Notes: generated from the letters alone by a model not told the origin. Shown: positions 1-12,694, numbered from the stretch's first letter. The stretch: DNA of 64,000 bases from Fulvimonas soli (GCF_003148905.1 NZ_QGHC01000004.1:301495-365494), one strand, 5' to 3'. A program made the numbers and translations.

Positions 1-554
1 TCGCGCAGCTCGGTGAAGTCGTAGTGCGCCGGCGGCTGGATGCCGCGCACGCGGCCGCCCAGGCAGGCCGGCCGCGTGCGTTCCAGCAGCTCGGCCACGC
101 CCGGGTGCAGGCGGTCGGTGGTGCCGAACACGCGGCGCGCCTCGTGCAGGCGGTCGGGCCAGTAGATGTCCTGCACCTCCAGCACCGCCAGCGGCACGCC
201 CTGGCCGTCGCGCAGTGCCACCTCGCTGCCGCGCTCCAGCCGGGCGGCGAAGGCCTCGTCCACGTCCAGCGTGACCGGGATCGGCCACAGCGTGCCGTCG
301 GCCAGGCGCATCTCCTCCACCACGCGGTCGTAGTCGGCGCGGCCGAGGAAGCCCTCCAGCGGCGAGAAGGCGCCGTTGAGCAGGAGCTCCAGGTCGCACA
401 GCTGGCGCGTGTCGAGGTCCAGCGCGGGCAGCTCGCCGCTGCGGCGCTTGAGCGCCTCGGCTTCGGCGGGCGGCAGGTAGAGCTCCTTGAGCGTGCCGCC
501 GTGCGGCGGGATGAGGGTATCGTCGAGGGTTTCGGCCAGGGCGGTGCGGGTCAT
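1..554 (-). CDS. sat: Sulfate adenylyltransferase (ATP sulfurylase), N-terminal part, cut by window edge
   Basis: This gene makes adenosine 5'-phosphosulfate from ATP and sulfate, the first step of sulfate assimilation. Only about 184 N-terminal codons are in the window; the gene continues past base 1. The start (ATG, 552-554) is followed by a segment with LIPPHGGTL, then ELPALDLDTRQLCDLELL and a GAFSPLEGFL block. That is the PUA-like N-terminal domain of the monomeric Sat family, not the CysD/CysN type usual in many gammaproteobacteria. It is the last visible gene of cysJ-cysI-cysH-sat and starts 65 nt after cysH. Whether the missing C-terminus carries an APS kinase domain cannot be seen. 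Confidence 0.85.
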   Translation of the reverse strand, partial: MTRTALAETLDDTLIPPHGGTLKELYLPPAEAEALKRRSGELPALDLDTRQLCDLELLLNGAFSPLEGFLGRADYDRVVEEMRLADGTLWPIPVTLDVDEAFAARLERGSEVALRDGQGVPLAVLEVQDIYWPDRLHEARRVFGTTDRLHPGVAELLERTRPACLGGRVRGIQPPAHYDFTELR

Positions 555-619
555 CGGGTTCTTCTTTTGTGTTGGCGTCGCCGGGGCGACGGGTCGGGGC
601 GGTTGTCGTTGTCGTTTTT

Positions 620-1342
620 TCAGCTCAGCCCGTGCAGGCCGCATTCGCGCTTGAGGCCGAAGAAGCGGGTGTCCTCGGCCGCCATGCCGGGCTCCCAGCG
701 GCGCGTGGTGTGCACGTCGCCGATGGAGAGGTAGCCCTGTTCCCACAGCGGGTGGTACGGCAGGCCGTGCTGCTTGAGGTAGCGGCCCACGTCGCGGTCG
801 CGCCAGTCGGCCAGCGGGTGCCACTTCCAGCGGCCGTCGCGGCGCTCGGCGAAGTCGATGCGCGCGCGGCTGCGCGCCTGGTCGCGGCGCAGCCCGGCGA
901 ACCAGCCGACCGCGCCCAGCTCGTCCAGCGCGCGGCGCATCGGCTCGACCTTGCGCAGCTGGTTGTAGCGCTCGATGCCGGCCACGCCCTGCTCCCACAG
1001 CCGGCCGTAGCGGGCCTCCATCCAGGCCACGCTGATCGAGGCGCGGTAGACCTTGAGGTTGAGGTCCAGCCGCGCGGTCAGCTCGTCGATGAAGCGGTAG
1101 GTCTCGGGGAACAGGTAGCCGGTGTCGATCAGCACCACCGGGATGTCCGGCCGCAGCCGCGTCAGCATGTGCAGCGACACCGCCGACTGCGCGCCGAAGC
1201 TGGAGGACAGCACCTGCACGCCGGGCACCCGCTCCAGCGCCCACGCCGCCCGTTCCTCCGCCGCCAGCCCGGCCAGCCAGCGGTTGAGCTCGGCCAGCGC
1301 CTGCGCGTCCTGCGCCGCAAGCTCCAACGACACCGGGCTCAT
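620..1342 (-). CDS. cysH: Phosphoadenylyl-sulfate reductase, CysH
   Basis: A 240-residue thioredoxin-dependent reductase that converts PAPS (or APS) to sulfite in the cytoplasm. The PP-loop-type nucleotide site is visible as [17 protein letters not shown] near residue 50, followed by [11 protein letters not shown]. The C-terminus has the catalytic-cysteine motif KRECGLHG. No extra cysteine pairs for a [4Fe-4S] cluster are seen, which favours PAPS over APS as substrate. The ATG overlaps the cysI stop by four bases (ATGA at 1339-1342), so the two are probably translationally coupled. Confidence 0.93.
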   Translation of the reverse strand: MSPVSLELAAQDAQALAELNRWLAGLAAEERAAWALERVPGVQVLSSSFGAQSAVSLHMLTRLRPDIPVVLIDTGYLFPETYRFIDELTARLDLNLKVYRASISVAWMEARYGRLWEQGVAGIERYNQLRKVEPMRRALDELGAVGWFAGLRRDQARSRARIDFAERRDGRWKWHPLADWRDRDVGRYLKQHGLPYHPLWEQGYLSIGDVHTTRRWEPGMAAEDTRFFGLKRECGLHGLS

Positions 1343-3036
1343 GCGTGGACCTCCGCCGGAACCTGCCGCGCCGGCGGCGTTGCCTCGACCACGCCCGCGC
1401 GCAGCAGGAAGTCGCCGAAATGCTCGCCCTCGCCGCGCTCGGCGGCGTAGCGCGCGAACAGCGGATCGAGCGCGGCGAGGATCGCCGCCTCGTCCACGTT
1501 CTCGCGGTACGGCCGGTTGAGCCGCTGGCCGCGGAAGTCGGCGCCCAGGCGCAGGTCGTAGCGGCCGGGGCCGCGGCCGACCAGCGCGATCTCGCCCAGG
1601 TACGGCCGCGAGCAGCCGTTGGGGCAGCCGGACAGGCGCAGCAGGATCGGCGCGTCGGCGAGGCCGTGGCGTTCCAGCAGCGCCTCCAGCTGCGGCAGCA
1701 GCGCGGGCAGGTAGCGCTCGCTCTCGGCCATCGCCAGGCCGCAGGTGGGCAGCGCCACGCAGGCCAGCGCGTGGCGGCGGATCGCGCTGCCGCGCCGGTA
1801 GCCGTCCAGGCCGTGCGCCGCGACGATGGCGTCGATGCGCGCGCGCCCGGCGGGCTCGACGTTGGCCACGATCACGTTCTGGTTGCAGGTGAGGCGGAAG
1901 TCGCCGCGATGCACCCTGGCCAGCTCGCGCAGGCCGGTGAGCGCGCGCCGCCCGCCCGCGTCGGCGAGGCGGCCGGATTCGATGTGCAGGGTGAGGTGCC
2001 AGCGGCCGTCCTGCCCCTCGGTCCAGCCGTAGCGGTCGCCGTTGTGCTCGAAGCGGTACGGCCGCGCCGGCTCCAGCGCGAAGCCCAGCCGCCGCTCCAG
2101 CTCGGCGACGAACGTGTCGAGCCCGCGATGGTCGAGCGTGTACTTCAGCCGCGCGTGCTTGCGCTCGCTGCGGTTGCCCCAGTCGCGCTGGATGCCGATC
2201 ACCGCCTCGGCCACCGCGACCAGCCGCTCCGGCGCCACGAAGCCGATCACGCTGGCCAGCCGCGGGTAGGTGCCGGCGTCGCCGTGGGTGGCACCCATGC
2301 CGCCGCCCACCGCGACGTCGAAGCCGCGCAGCTCGCCCTGCTCGACGACCGCGATCAGGCCGAGGTCCTGCGCGAACACGTCGATGTCGTTGAGCGGCGG
2401 GACGGCCAGGCCGATCTTGAACTTGCGCGGCAGGTAGGTGGGGCCGTACAGCGGCTCCTCGTCCCCGCCCACGAGCTTCTCGCCGTCCAGCCAGATCTCG
2501 TGGTAGGCGCGGGTGCGGGGCGCCAGGTGCTCGGACAGCTTCGCGGCCCAGGCGTAGGCGGCCGCGTGCGCGGCGGACTCCACCGGGTTGGGCGTGCACA
2601 CCACCGTGCGCACCACGTCGCCGCAGGCGGCGATGGTGGTGGCCAGCGCGCGGTGGATCGCCGCGATGGTGGGCTTGAGCTCGCGCTTGATCACGCCGTG
2701 CCACTGGAAGGTCTGCCGCGTGGTGATGCGCAGCGTGCCGTTGGCATGCTCGCGCGCCAGCGCGTCGAAGGCCAGCCACTGCGCGGGGGTCACCACGCCG
2801 CCGGGAAGGCGCGCGCGGATCATGAAGCTGTAGGCCGGCTCCAGCTTCTGCCGGCGGCGCTCCTCGCGCAGGTCGCGGTCGTCCTGCTGGTAGCTGCCGT
2901 GGAACTTGAGCAGCTTGTTGTCGTCGTCGCCGATCGCGCCGGTGACCGGATCGGCCAGGCCCTCGGCGAGGGTGCCGCGCAGGAAGCGGCTGTCGGCCTT
3001 GATGCGCTCGAGCTCGGAAAGCGGGGGGCTGCTCAT
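1339..3036 (-). CDS. cysI: Sulfite reductase hemoprotein (beta) subunit, CysI
   Basis: A 565-residue NADPH-dependent sulfite reductase hemoprotein that reduces sulfite to sulfide with electrons from CysJ. The two ferredoxin-like repeats typical of the family are visible. The siroheme/[4Fe-4S] ligands appear as [14 protein letters not shown] followed by [17 protein letters not shown]. The substrate-side RTVVCTPNP and RQTFQWHGV segments are present. Length matches the family (about 570). It lies 7 nt downstream of cysJ and overlaps cysH by four bases, so cysJIH is one transcription unit. Confidence 0.95.
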   Translation of the reverse strand: MSSPPLSELERIKADSRFLRGTLAEGLADPVTGAIGDDDNKLLKFHGSYQQDDRDLREERRRQKLEPAYSFMIRARLPGGVVTPAQWLAFDALAREHANGTLRITTRQTFQWHGVIKRELKPTIAAIHRALATTIAACGDVVRTVVCTPNPVESAAHAAAYAWAAKLSEHLAPRTRAYHEIWLDGEKLVGGDEEPLYGPTYLPRKFKIGLAVPPLNDIDVFAQDLGLIAVVEQGELRGFDVAVGGGMGATHGDAGTYPRLASVIGFVAPERLVAVAEAVIGIQRDWGNRSERKHARLKYTLDHRGLDTFVAELERRLGFALEPARPYRFEHNGDRYGWTEGQDGRWHLTLHIESGRLADAGGRRALTGLRELARVHRGDFRLTCNQNVIVANVEPAGRARIDAIVAAHGLDGYRRGSAIRRHALACVALPTCGLAMAESERYLPALLPQLEALLERHGLADAPILLRLSGCPNGCSRPYLGEIALVGRGPGRYDLRLGADFRGQRLNRPYRENVDEAAILAALDPLFARYAAERGEGEHFGDFLLRAGVVEATPPARQVPAEVHA

Positions 3037-3043
3037 GGGTCTC

Positions 3044-4882
3044 TCAGTACACGTCGCGGGCGTAGCGCCCCTGTTGCAGGAGGTCGTCCAGCCACGCCTG
3101 CGCCGACTCGGGCGTGTGGCCGCCGTGGGCGACGGCGATGTCGGCCAGCGCGGCGTGCACGTCCCTGGCCATGCGCGCGGCGTCGCCGCACACGTACAGG
3201 TGCGCGCCGTCCTGCAGCCAGGCGTACAGCTCGCGGCCCTGCTCGCGCAGGCGCTGCTGCACGTAGGTCCGCGGCGCGCTTCCGGCGGCCTGCGCGCCGG
3301 TGCGCGCGCCGTCGCGGGAGAAGGCCAGGTCGAGGCGATGCAGGTGGCCCTGCTTCAGCGCCTCCTGCCACTCCACCTGGTAGAGGAAGTCCTGCGCGAA
3401 ATGGCGGTTGCCGAAGAACAGCCAGTTGCGCCCGCGCGCGCCGGTCTCGCGGCGCTCCTGCACGAAGGCGCGGAACGGCGCCACGCCGGTGCCCGGCCCG
3501 ATCATCACGACGTCGCGCGCAGGATCGGCCGGCAGGCGGAAGCGCTCGTTCGGCTCGACGAACACCGGCACGCGCGCGTCGCCGTCCGCCGCCGCCGCGG
3601 CGAGGAAGGACGAGGCCGCGCCCCAGTGCCGCGCGCCATGGGCCTCGTAGTCGACCACCGCCACGGTGAGGTGCACCTCCTCGCCCACCGCCTTCGGGCT
3701 GGAGGCGATCGAGTACAGCCGCGGCGTCAGCGGGCGCAGCGCGGCAACCAGCGCCTCGGCCTCCCACGGTGACGGGTGCAGGCGCAGCAGGTCGACCGGC
3801 TGGTGGCCGTCCAGCAGCGCGGCGAGCTCCGCCGCGTGCTCGGGACGCAACAGCCGCAGCAGGCCGACGTGGCGGCCGGCCGAGGCATGCGCCGCCAGCC
3901 AGCCCCGGGTGAGCCGGGTCAGCTCGCGCTCGCGTTCCAACCATTGCGCCAGCGGCAGCGTGCGTCCCTGCCAGGCCACCGGCTCGTCGCCGTCCAGGCG
4001 CAGCGCCTCCAGCCATTGCGCCACCAGCGCGGGCGGGTTGCGCGGCCACACGCCCAGCGCGTCGCCGGGCTCGTAGCGCAGGCCGGAGCCTTCCAGCGAC
4101 AGCTCGACGTGGCGCACCTCGCGCGCGCTGTCGCGCGAGACGATGCGCTGGTTGGCCAGCACCGCGGCGGCGAACGGGCGGTCGCGGTCGTGCGCGGGGG
4201 GCGCCGGCACCGCGTGCAGCGGCACGGCGCGCACGGCCGCGGGCGCGGCCGCCTGCAGCGCTTCCCGCGCCCTGGCCAGCGCCTGCTCGCTCCACGGCCC
4301 GGCCACCGCCTCGACGTCCACGTCGGCCTCGCCCAGCGGCGCGAGGCGGCTGGCGCCCAGCTCGGCCAGCCGCGCGTCCAGCAGGCGGCCGACGGCGCAG
4401 AACTGCGGGTAGCTGGAATCGCCCAGCGCCAGCACGGCGTAGCGCAGGCCCGGCAGCTTCGGCGCGCGGCGGCCGGCGAGGAACTCCACGAAGCCGCGCG
4501 CGTCGTCCGGCGGCTCGCCCTCGCCCTGGGTGCTGACCACCACGACCAGCTGGCGCTCCTGCGCCAGCTCGCGCTGCGGGTAGGCGCCGGCGCGCAGCAG
4601 GCGCACCGGCAGCCCGGCCGCCTCGGCCCGCCGCGCCAGGCGCTCGGCCACGCGGCGCGCGTTGCCGGTCTGGCTGCCGTAGACGACGGTCAGCCGCTCC
4701 GCGGCGGCCGGCGCCGCCTCGGCGCGCAACCGCGGCGCTCCCGGCTCGGCGCGGGCCGCGATCCAGGCCGCCGCCGCGTAGAGCTGCGCCGGCCCCAGCC
4801 CCTCGACCAGCCGCGCCAGCAGGACGCGCCTGTCCGCATCCAGTGCGGGAAATTCCGGTTCGGGCGCGACCACGGCGTTCAC
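3044..4882 (-). CDS. cysJ: Sulfite reductase flavoprotein (alpha) subunit, CysJ
   Basis: The flavoprotein passes electrons from NADPH through FAD and FMN to CysI. Domain order is flavodoxin-like FMN domain (VYGSQTGNA near residue 60; [12 protein letters not shown]), FAD-binding domain (RLYSIASSP) and NADP-binding domain ([23 protein letters not shown]), ending in the family-typical DVY. I chose the GTG at 4882 (612 aa) because AAGGGA lies five bases upstream. An in-frame ATG at 4969 would give 641 aa but would place an AT-rich, promoter-like stretch inside the gene. First gene of the operon, divergent from roxA. Confidence 0.92.
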   Translation of the reverse strand: MNAVVAPEPEFPALDADRRVLLARLVEGLGPAQLYAAAAWIAARAEPGAPRLRAEAAPAAAERLTVVYGSQTGNARRVAERLARRAEAAGLPVRLLRAGAYPQRELAQERQLVVVVSTQGEGEPPDDARGFVEFLAGRRAPKLPGLRYAVLALGDSSYPQFCAVGRLLDARLAELGASRLAPLGEADVDVEAVAGPWSEQALARAREALQAAAPAAVRAVPLHAVPAPPAHDRDRPFAAAVLANQRIVSRDSAREVRHVELSLEGSGLRYEPGDALGVWPRNPPALVAQWLEALRLDGDEPVAWQGRTLPLAQWLERERELTRLTRGWLAAHASAGRHVGLLRLLRPEHAAELAALLDGHQPVDLLRLHPSPWEAEALVAALRPLTPRLYSIASSPKAVGEEVHLTVAVVDYEAHGARHWGAASSFLAAAAADGDARVPVFVEPNERFRLPADPARDVVMIGPGTGVAPFRAFVQERRETGARGRNWLFFGNRHFAQDFLYQVEWQEALKQGHLHRLDLAFSRDGARTGAQAAGSAPRTYVQQRLREQGRELYAWLQDGAHLYVCGDAARMARDVHAALADIAVAHGGHTPESAQAWLDDLLQQGRYARDVY

Positions 4883-4920
4883 TGCGTTCCCTTGTTCGTT
4901 CGGACGTCCATACGTCTCTA

Positions 4921-4960
4921 CGCCCAAAATAACTTTTATTGAACGAACACGGAAAGCACG
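4921..4960 (-). promoter_or_regulatory. AT-rich upstream region of the cys operon, probable promoter/activator site
   Basis: The cysJ upstream stretch contains a run of A/T (around AAAATAACTTTTATTGAA) that stands out in a genome of about 70 % GC. Such AT-rich sites upstream of cysJ are where the LysR-type activator CysB binds in related bacteria. No clean -35/-10 pair could be assigned, so the exact promoter is inference. Confidence 0.35.
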
Positions 4961-5062
4961 TATCGCCATGTCGTCATGCCGATGGCTTATGACGCCCCGC
5001 CACCCGGGACGGCCGCGGGAGGCAGGCGCGCGGCCGCGGCGGCCTGCGCTTACAATCCGCCG

Positions 5063-6262
5063 ATGACCACCCCCGCCACGCCCCCCATCGAAGTCCGCGG
5101 CTCCGACCGGCAGCCGCTGGGCATGCCCCCCGCGCGCTTCCTGCGCGACTACTGGCAGAAACGCCCGCTGCTGGTGCGCGGCGCCTTCCCCGGCTTCGAG
5201 CCGCCCATCGCGCCGGACGAGCTGGCCGGCCTGGCCTGCGAGGAAGGCGCGCTGTCGCGCCTGATCGTCCACGACGCGGCGCGCACCCGCTGGAAGGTGA
5301 AGACCGGCCCGCTGGACGAGGCCGATTTCGCCACCACCGGCGACGCCAACTGGACCCTGCTGGTGCAGGACGTGGACAAGTGGGACGCCGGGGTGGCGCA
5401 GCTGCTGGAACCGTTCGCCTTCCTGCCCAGCTGGCGGGTGGACGACATCATGGTTTCCTACGCCGAGCCCGGCGGCGGCGTGGGCGCCCACGTGGACCAG
5501 TACGACGTGTTCCTGCTCCAGGGCCTGGGCCAGCGCCACTGGGCGGTCAGCACCGACCCGGCCGCGCCGAAGGACTTCCGCCCGGACGTGGAGCTCAAGC
5601 AGCTCGTGCACTTCGAGCCCACCCACGAGTGGCTGCTCGATCCCGGCGACATGCTCTACCTGCCGCCCGGCGTGCCGCACGACGGCGTGGCCTTCGGCGG
5701 CCCCTGCATGACCTTCTCGGTCGGCATGCGCGCGCCGGCGCAGGCCGAGCTGCTCGGCGACCTGGCGGACTACCTGGCCGAGCGCCTGCCCGAGGAGCTG
5801 CGCTACGCCGACCCCGACCTCGCCCCGGCCAGGGCCGCCGGCGAGATCGACCGGGCCGCCCTGGCCCGCCTGCGCGCCGCCCTGCCCTTCGCCGCGGCGC
5901 TGGACGAGCTGACCCTGCGCGACTGGTTCGGCCGCTTCGTCACCCGCTACCGGCTGGCGCAGACGCCGGCCCCGCCGGACCGGCCGCTCACCGCCGCCGC
6001 GCTGCGCCGGCGCCTGGCCGGCGGCGCGCAACTGCTGCGCCATCCGTGGACGCGGCTGGCCTGGACCCGCGACGGCGCGCGCGCCGCCACGCTGTTCGCC
6101 AACGGCCAGGCCTGGCCGACCAGTCCCGCCCTGGCCGAGCGCCTGTGCGCGCAGCGCGCGCTGGACTTCGCCGGCCAGCCGCCCGGCGAGGCCGAGCTGG
6201 CCCTGCTGCTCGCGCTGGCGAACGAAGGCCACCTGGTCCCCCGCAGGCCACGCCGCCGATGA
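5063..6262 (+). CDS. roxA: 50S ribosomal protein L16 3-hydroxylase, RoxA/YcfD-type cupin oxygenase
   Basis: A 399-residue JmjC/cupin Fe(II)- and 2-oxoglutarate-dependent oxygenase. Family members hydroxylate an arginine of ribosomal protein L16. The iron-binding H-x-D is visible in GAHVDQYDVFLLQG, with the distal histidine probably in PPGVPHDGVA. The C-terminal winged-helix-like half of YcfD is also represented. An ATG at 5063 is preferred to upstream starts. A TACAAT sits at 5051-5056, six bases before it, so the mRNA could be almost leaderless, although no good -35 is seen. It overlaps the next gene by four bases (ATGA at 6259-6262). Confidence 0.88.
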   Translation: MTTPATPPIEVRGSDRQPLGMPPARFLRDYWQKRPLLVRGAFPGFEPPIAPDELAGLACEEGALSRLIVHDAARTRWKVKTGPLDEADFATTGDANWTLLVQDVDKWDAGVAQLLEPFAFLPSWRVDDIMVSYAEPGGGVGAHVDQYDVFLLQGLGQRHWAVSTDPAAPKDFRPDVELKQLVHFEPTHEWLLDPGDMLYLPPGVPHDGVAFGGPCMTFSVGMRAPAQAELLGDLADYLAERLPEELRYADPDLAPARAAGEIDRAALARLRAALPFAAALDELTLRDWFGRFVTRYRLAQTPAPPDRPLTAAALRRRLAGGAQLLRHPWTRLAWTRDGARAATLFANGQAWPTSPALAERLCAQRALDFAGQPPGEAELALLLALANEGHLVPRRPRRR

Positions 6263-6753
6263 ACCCGCCCGAGGCCCTGGACCTGCCGGCGCAGAGCCGC
6301 GAGGACATCGCCGCGGCGCGGCGGCAGCTGCTGGCCGCCGCCCGCCGCCGGATCGACGCCTGCCTGCCCCGGCTCGCCCCCGACGTGCTCGGCGGCGAGG
6401 AGGAGCTGGCCGAGCTGCGCCGCATCGCCACCGCCGGCCGCGGCGCGCTGATCCGGGTGATCCTGCACGACCCGGCCGCGGCGCTGCGCGACGGCCACCG
6501 GCTGATCGCGCTGGCCCAGCGCCTGCCCAGCCTGCTGGAGATCCGCATGCCGGTCGAGGAGGCCGACCTGGCCTATGCGTCGGGCTACCTGCTCAACGAC
6601 ACGGGCGGCTACCTGTTCCTGCCGGAGGCCGAACGCCCGCGCGGGCGCGCGGCCCTGTGCGACCGCGCGGCGCAGGCGCCGCTGCGCCAGCACTTCGACG
6701 CCGCCTGGTTGCGCGCCGTGCGCGCCTCCATGCTGCAGCCGCTGGATCTCTAG
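6259..6753 (+). CDS. Conserved hypothetical protein (DUF7931-like)
   Basis: A 164-residue protein with no signal peptide or membrane segment. The N-terminal half is rich in Arg/Ala helices. The middle has GALIRVILHDPAAALRDGHRLIALAQRLPSLLEI in overview (positions about 70-103), resembling small proteins found beside roxA/ycfD homologues in Xanthomonadales, which have sometimes been named acetyltransferase-like without proof. A conserved GYLLNDTGGYLFLPEAERPR-type block follows. Translation is coupled to roxA by ATGA. I do not assign an enzyme activity. Confidence 0.7.
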   Translation: MNPPEALDLPAQSREDIAAARRQLLAAARRRIDACLPRLAPDVLGGEEELAELRRIATAGRGALIRVILHDPAAALRDGHRLIALAQRLPSLLEIRMPVEEADLAYASGYLLNDTGGYLFLPEAERPRGRAALCDRAAQAPLRQHFDAAWLRAVRASMLQPLDL

Positions 6754-6770
6754 ACGGCGCCTGAACGGAC

Positions 6771-6803
6771 GCCGCGCTCCCGCGCCGCGCGCGGGAGCGC
6801 GGC
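6771..6803 (+). terminator. Strong GC hairpin after the roxA pair
   Basis: A perfect 14-bp inverted repeat (6771-6784 with 6790-6803, 5-nt loop) 17 nt past the stop codon. There is no T-run after it, so it may be a Rho-type or mRNA-stabilising stem rather than a classical intrinsic terminator. Confidence 0.5.
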
Positions 6804-6872
6804 GCGGCGCGGAACCGCGCCATTCCACTTGAAAAAGGCCGGGCCGGTATCGACCTTCGGCTAGGTCTGCGC

Positions 6873-6903
6873 TTGTCGCGTCGCAGCAGCCAACGGCTAT
6901 AAT
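6873..6903 (+). promoter_or_regulatory. Probable promoter of sucA-sucB-lpd
   Basis: TTGTCG at 6873-6878 and TATAAT at 6898-6903, spacing 19. The perfect -10 is the best in the region, and the leader to the GTG of sucA would be about 70 nt. The nuoA upstream region has TTGTCG and TACAAT at the same spacing. Confidence 0.6.
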
Positions 6904-6978
6904 CGTTAAGATTTGATCCAGCCAGCTGCCCGCCCGCCGGGCGACGGCCGCAGCCTCCCTTCCCCTGCCGGTGGTGAC

Positions 6979-9816
6979 GTGAGCACAAACCTGATCCGCG
7001 AGTTCTTCGAGTCCTCCCAACTCGCAGGCGGCAACGCCGATTACGTCGAATCGCTTTACGAGACCTGGCTGGCCGACCCCGCGTCGGTACCCGCCGAATG
7101 GAACCAGTACTTCCAGACCTTCAAGGGCCGCGAGTCGGGGGACGTCCCCCATACCGCGGCCATCGCGCGCATAGAGGCCGCGCAGAAGCAGCGCCGCGCC
7201 GCCGCGGCCGGCCCGGTGGACGACGCCCACGCGCGCAAGCAGGCCGGCGTGCTGCGCCTGCTCACCGCCTACCGCTCGCGCGGCCACCTCGCCGCCGACC
7301 TCGACCCGCTGGGCCTGGCGCAGAAGATGGAGGCGCCGGACCTGGGCCTGGCCTTCCACGGCCTGTCCGAGGCCGACCTGGACACCGAGTTCGACTGCGG
7401 CACCTACGCCGGCGGCGGCCAGCGCCTGAAGCTGCGCCAGCTGCTGGCCAACCTGAAGAAGGTCTACACCGGCACCATCGGCGCCGAGTTCATGTACATC
7501 TCCGACCACCTGCAGCGCAGCTGGATCTACAGCCGCCTGGAGCAGGCCAACGGCAACGCCGGGCTGGACGGGGCCGGCAAGCTGCGCGTGCTGGACGAGC
7601 TCACCGCTGCCGAGGGCCTGGAGCGCTACCTGCACACCAAGTACGTCGGCCAGAAGCGCTTCTCGCTGGAGGGCGGCGACAGCCTGATCCCGATGGTGGA
7701 CGACATCGTCCGCGCCGCCGGCGACAACGGCATCAAGGAGGTGGTGATCGGCATGGCCCACCGCGGCCGCCTGAACGTGCTGGTCAACATCCTCGGCAAG
7801 CCGCCCAAGACCCTGTTCGACGAGTTCGAGGGCAAGTTCGAGCACCCGCAGGACCCGGCGCACTCCGGCGACGTGAAGTACCACATGGGCTTCTCCGCCG
7901 ACGTCAAGACGCCCCGCGGCGGCGTGCACGTGGCGCTGGCGTTCAACCCCTCGCACCTGGAGATCGTCAACCCGGTGGTGGCCGGCTCCGTGCACGCGCG
8001 CCAGGTGCGCCGCCGCGACACCGAGCGCAGCCAGTCGCTGGCCGTGCTGGTCCACGGCGACGCCGCCTTCGCCGGCCAGGGCGTGAACATGGAGCTGTTC
8101 CAGATGTCGCAGGCGCGCGGCTTCCGCATCGGCGGCACGCTGCACATCGTGGTCAACAACCAGATCGGCTTCACCACCTCCAACCCGCAGGACGCGCGCT
8201 CCACGCTGTACTGCACGGACCTGGCCAAGATGGTCAACGCGCCGGTGTTCCACGTGAACGGCGACGACCCGGAAGCGGTGATCCAGGTCACCCGCCTGGC
8301 CTACGAGTTCCGCAAGACCTTCCGCAAGGACGTGGTGATCGACCTGGTCTGCTACCGCCGCCACGGCCACAACGAGGCCGACGAGCCCTCGGCCACGCAG
8401 CCGGTGATGTACCAGATCATCAAGAAGCGTCCGACCGCCCGCGACCTGTACGCGCAGCGGCTGGTGAAGGAAGGCGTGCTGGCCGACGGCGACGCGCAGA
8501 AGATGTTCGACGCCTACCGCGACCGCCTGGAGGCCGGCGCGCCGATGACCGAGCTGGCGCCGGACCTGCCCAAGGACATCCAGGTCGACTGGACGCGCTT
8601 CCTCGGCAACAAGCCGTCCACCCCGGCCGACACCACCGTGCCGAAGCAGAAGCTGGTGGAGCTGGCCGGGCGCATCCTCGACCTGCCGGGCGACCTCACC
8701 CTGCACCCGCGCGTGGCCAAGATCTACGACGACCGCCGCAAGATGGCCGCCGGCGAGCTGCCGGGCGACTGGGGCTTCGCCGAGAACCTGGCCTACGCCA
8801 GCCTGGTCGACCAGGACTACAACCTGCGCCTGGTCGGCCAGGACGCCGGTCGCGGCACCTTCTTCCACCGCCACGCGGTGCTGCACGACCAGAAGGACGA
8901 CCACACCTACCTGCCGCTGGCCAACGTGCGCGACGGCGCCGAGGTGGAGGTGATCGACTCGCTGCTCAGCGAGGAGGCGGTGATGGCCTTCGAGTACGGC
9001 CACGCCACCACCGACCCGTACACGCTGACCATCTGGGAGGCCCAGTTCGGCGACTTCGCCAACGGCGCGCAGGTGGTGATCGACCAGTTCATCAGCTCCG
9101 GCGAGGCCAAGTGGGACCGCCTGTGCGGCCTGGCGCTGTTCCTGCCGCACGGCTACGAGGGCCAGGGCCCGGAGCACTCCTCCGCGCGCCTGGAGCGCTT
9201 CCTGCAGCTGTGCGCGCTGGACAACATGCAGGTGTGCGTGCCGACCACGCCGGCGCAGGCCTTCCACATGATCCGCCGGCAGATGATCCGGCCGGTGCGC
9301 AAGCCGCTGATCGTGATGACGCCCAAGTCGCTGCTGCGCCACAAGCTGGCCGTGTCCACGCTGGACGAGCTGGCCGGCGGCAGCTTCCAGCTGGTGATCG
9401 GCGAGCACCGCGAGCTCGCGCCCAGGAAGGTCAGGCGCGTGGTGCTGTGCGCCGGCAAGGTCTACTACGACCTGCTGGAGGAGGCGGACAAGCGCGGGCT
9501 CGCCGACGTCGCCATCGTGCGCGTCGAGCAGCTCTACCCGTTCCCGCGCCCCGAGGTGGTCGCCGAGCTGGAGAAGTACCCGGCCGCCAAGGAGGTGGTG
9601 TGGTGCCAGGAGGAGCCGATGAACCAGGGCGCCTGGTTCCAGATCCGCCACCACCTGCAGGCCTGCGTGGGCAGCAAGCAGAGCCTGTCCTACGCCGGGC
9701 GCGCCCGCTCGCCGGCGCCGGCGGTCGGCCACCTCAACGACCACATCGCCGAGCAGGCGGCGCTGGTCGCGCAGGCGCTGGTCGACCCGGTCGGCGCGGA
9801 CCACTCCGCGGAGTAA
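6979..9816 (+). CDS. sucA: 2-oxoglutarate dehydrogenase E1 component
   Basis: The thiamine-diphosphate E1 enzyme (945 aa) that decarboxylates 2-oxoglutarate in the TCA cycle and transfers the succinyl group to the lipoyl arm of SucB. The N-terminal E2-binding segment (YVESLYETWLADPASVP), the active-site block VVIGMAHRGRLNVLVN, the ThDP/Mg region around VHGDAAFAGQG and VNNQIGFTT, and the C-terminal transketolase-like half (HGYEGQGPEHSSARLERFLQ) are all present. The GTG at 6979 gives the usual N-terminus; the frame is open upstream from a TTG at 6913. First gene of a complete OGDH cluster. Confidence 0.95.
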   Translation: MSTNLIREFFESSQLAGGNADYVESLYETWLADPASVPAEWNQYFQTFKGRESGDVPHTAAIARIEAAQKQRRAAAAGPVDDAHARKQAGVLRLLTAYRSRGHLAADLDPLGLAQKMEAPDLGLAFHGLSEADLDTEFDCGTYAGGGQRLKLRQLLANLKKVYTGTIGAEFMYISDHLQRSWIYSRLEQANGNAGLDGAGKLRVLDELTAAEGLERYLHTKYVGQKRFSLEGGDSLIPMVDDIVRAAGDNGIKEVVIGMAHRGRLNVLVNILGKPPKTLFDEFEGKFEHPQDPAHSGDVKYHMGFSADVKTPRGGVHVALAFNPSHLEIVNPVVAGSVHARQVRRRDTERSQSLAVLVHGDAAFAGQGVNMELFQMSQARGFRIGGTLHIVVNNQIGFTTSNPQDARSTLYCTDLAKMVNAPVFHVNGDDPEAVIQVTRLAYEFRKTFRKDVVIDLVCYRRHGHNEADEPSATQPVMYQIIKKRPTARDLYAQRLVKEGVLADGDAQKMFDAYRDRLEAGAPMTELAPDLPKDIQVDWTRFLGNKPSTPADTTVPKQKLVELAGRILDLPGDLTLHPRVAKIYDDRRKMAAGELPGDWGFAENLAYASLVDQDYNLRLVGQDAGRGTFFHRHAVLHDQKDDHTYLPLANVRDGAEVEVIDSLLSEEAVMAFEYGHATTDPYTLTIWEAQFGDFANGAQVVIDQFISSGEAKWDRLCGLALFLPHGYEGQGPEHSSARLERFLQLCALDNMQVCVPTTPAQAFHMIRRQMIRPVRKPLIVMTPKSLLRHKLAVSTLDELAGGSFQLVIGEHRELAPRKVRRVVLCAGKVYYDLLEEADKRGLADVAIVRVEQLYPFPRPEVVAELEKYPAAKEVVWCQEEPMNQGAWFQIRHHLQACVGSKQSLSYAGRARSPAPAVGHLNDHIAEQAALVAQALVDPVGADHSAE

Positions 9817-9832
9817 GATTTTCCGGATAGCG

Positions 9833-9851
9833 CGGCCGGGACGGCCGTTTT
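9833..9851 (+). terminator. Weak hairpin with T-run between sucA and sucB
   Basis: A short stem, CGGCC / GGCCG with a 5-nt loop, followed by TTTT. At five base pairs it is more likely a partial attenuator or processing site than a full stop, since sucB follows in the same direction 48 nt later. Confidence 0.3.
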
Positions 9852-9899
9852 CCAGATCCCGCGCACACGGACGAGCGCCCACCACCCCAAGGACCCGTC

Positions 9900-11123
<1,224 letters not shown>

Positions 11124-11131
11124 GCGTCGCA

Positions 11132-11225
11132 GGGGCGAGAGATGAGTAGCGAGGACGCGAAAACCACGCGCCTTCGCACCATGCAAACGCCGGAGCTTGC
11201 GCCCTCGCTGCTGGTCCCTCGTCTC
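11132..11225. repeat. Dispersed inverted-repeat element (copy 1) between sucB and lpd
   Basis: An imperfect 27-bp inverted repeat (about 20 of 27 matches) flanks a short core. The left arm (11132-11163) matches the right arm of a second element at 27946-27977, read on the other strand, at about 29 of 32 positions; the shared heart is GAGTAGCGAGG. It fills most of the 146-bp gap and carries no gene, so it is probably a MITE- or REP-type element. Confidence 0.7.
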
Positions 11226-11236
11226 TTTCGCGCTGA

Positions 11237-12694
<1,458 letters not shown>

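Noticed and set aside
1345..3669. A 774-codon plus-strand frame opposite cysI and cysJ
   Set aside because: Low-complexity product crossing two well-identified genes; no ribosome site or family resemblance.
4883..4969. ATG start for cysJ at 4969 giving 641 residues
   Set aside because: It would include an AT-rich promoter-like region, and a GTG with good ribosome spacing exists at 4882.
5947..9885. A 1312-codon open frame on the minus strand opposite sucA
   Set aside because: It is the antisense shadow of sucA and neighbours; the product is His/Val/Arg-rich without motifs, as expected from third-position GC bias.
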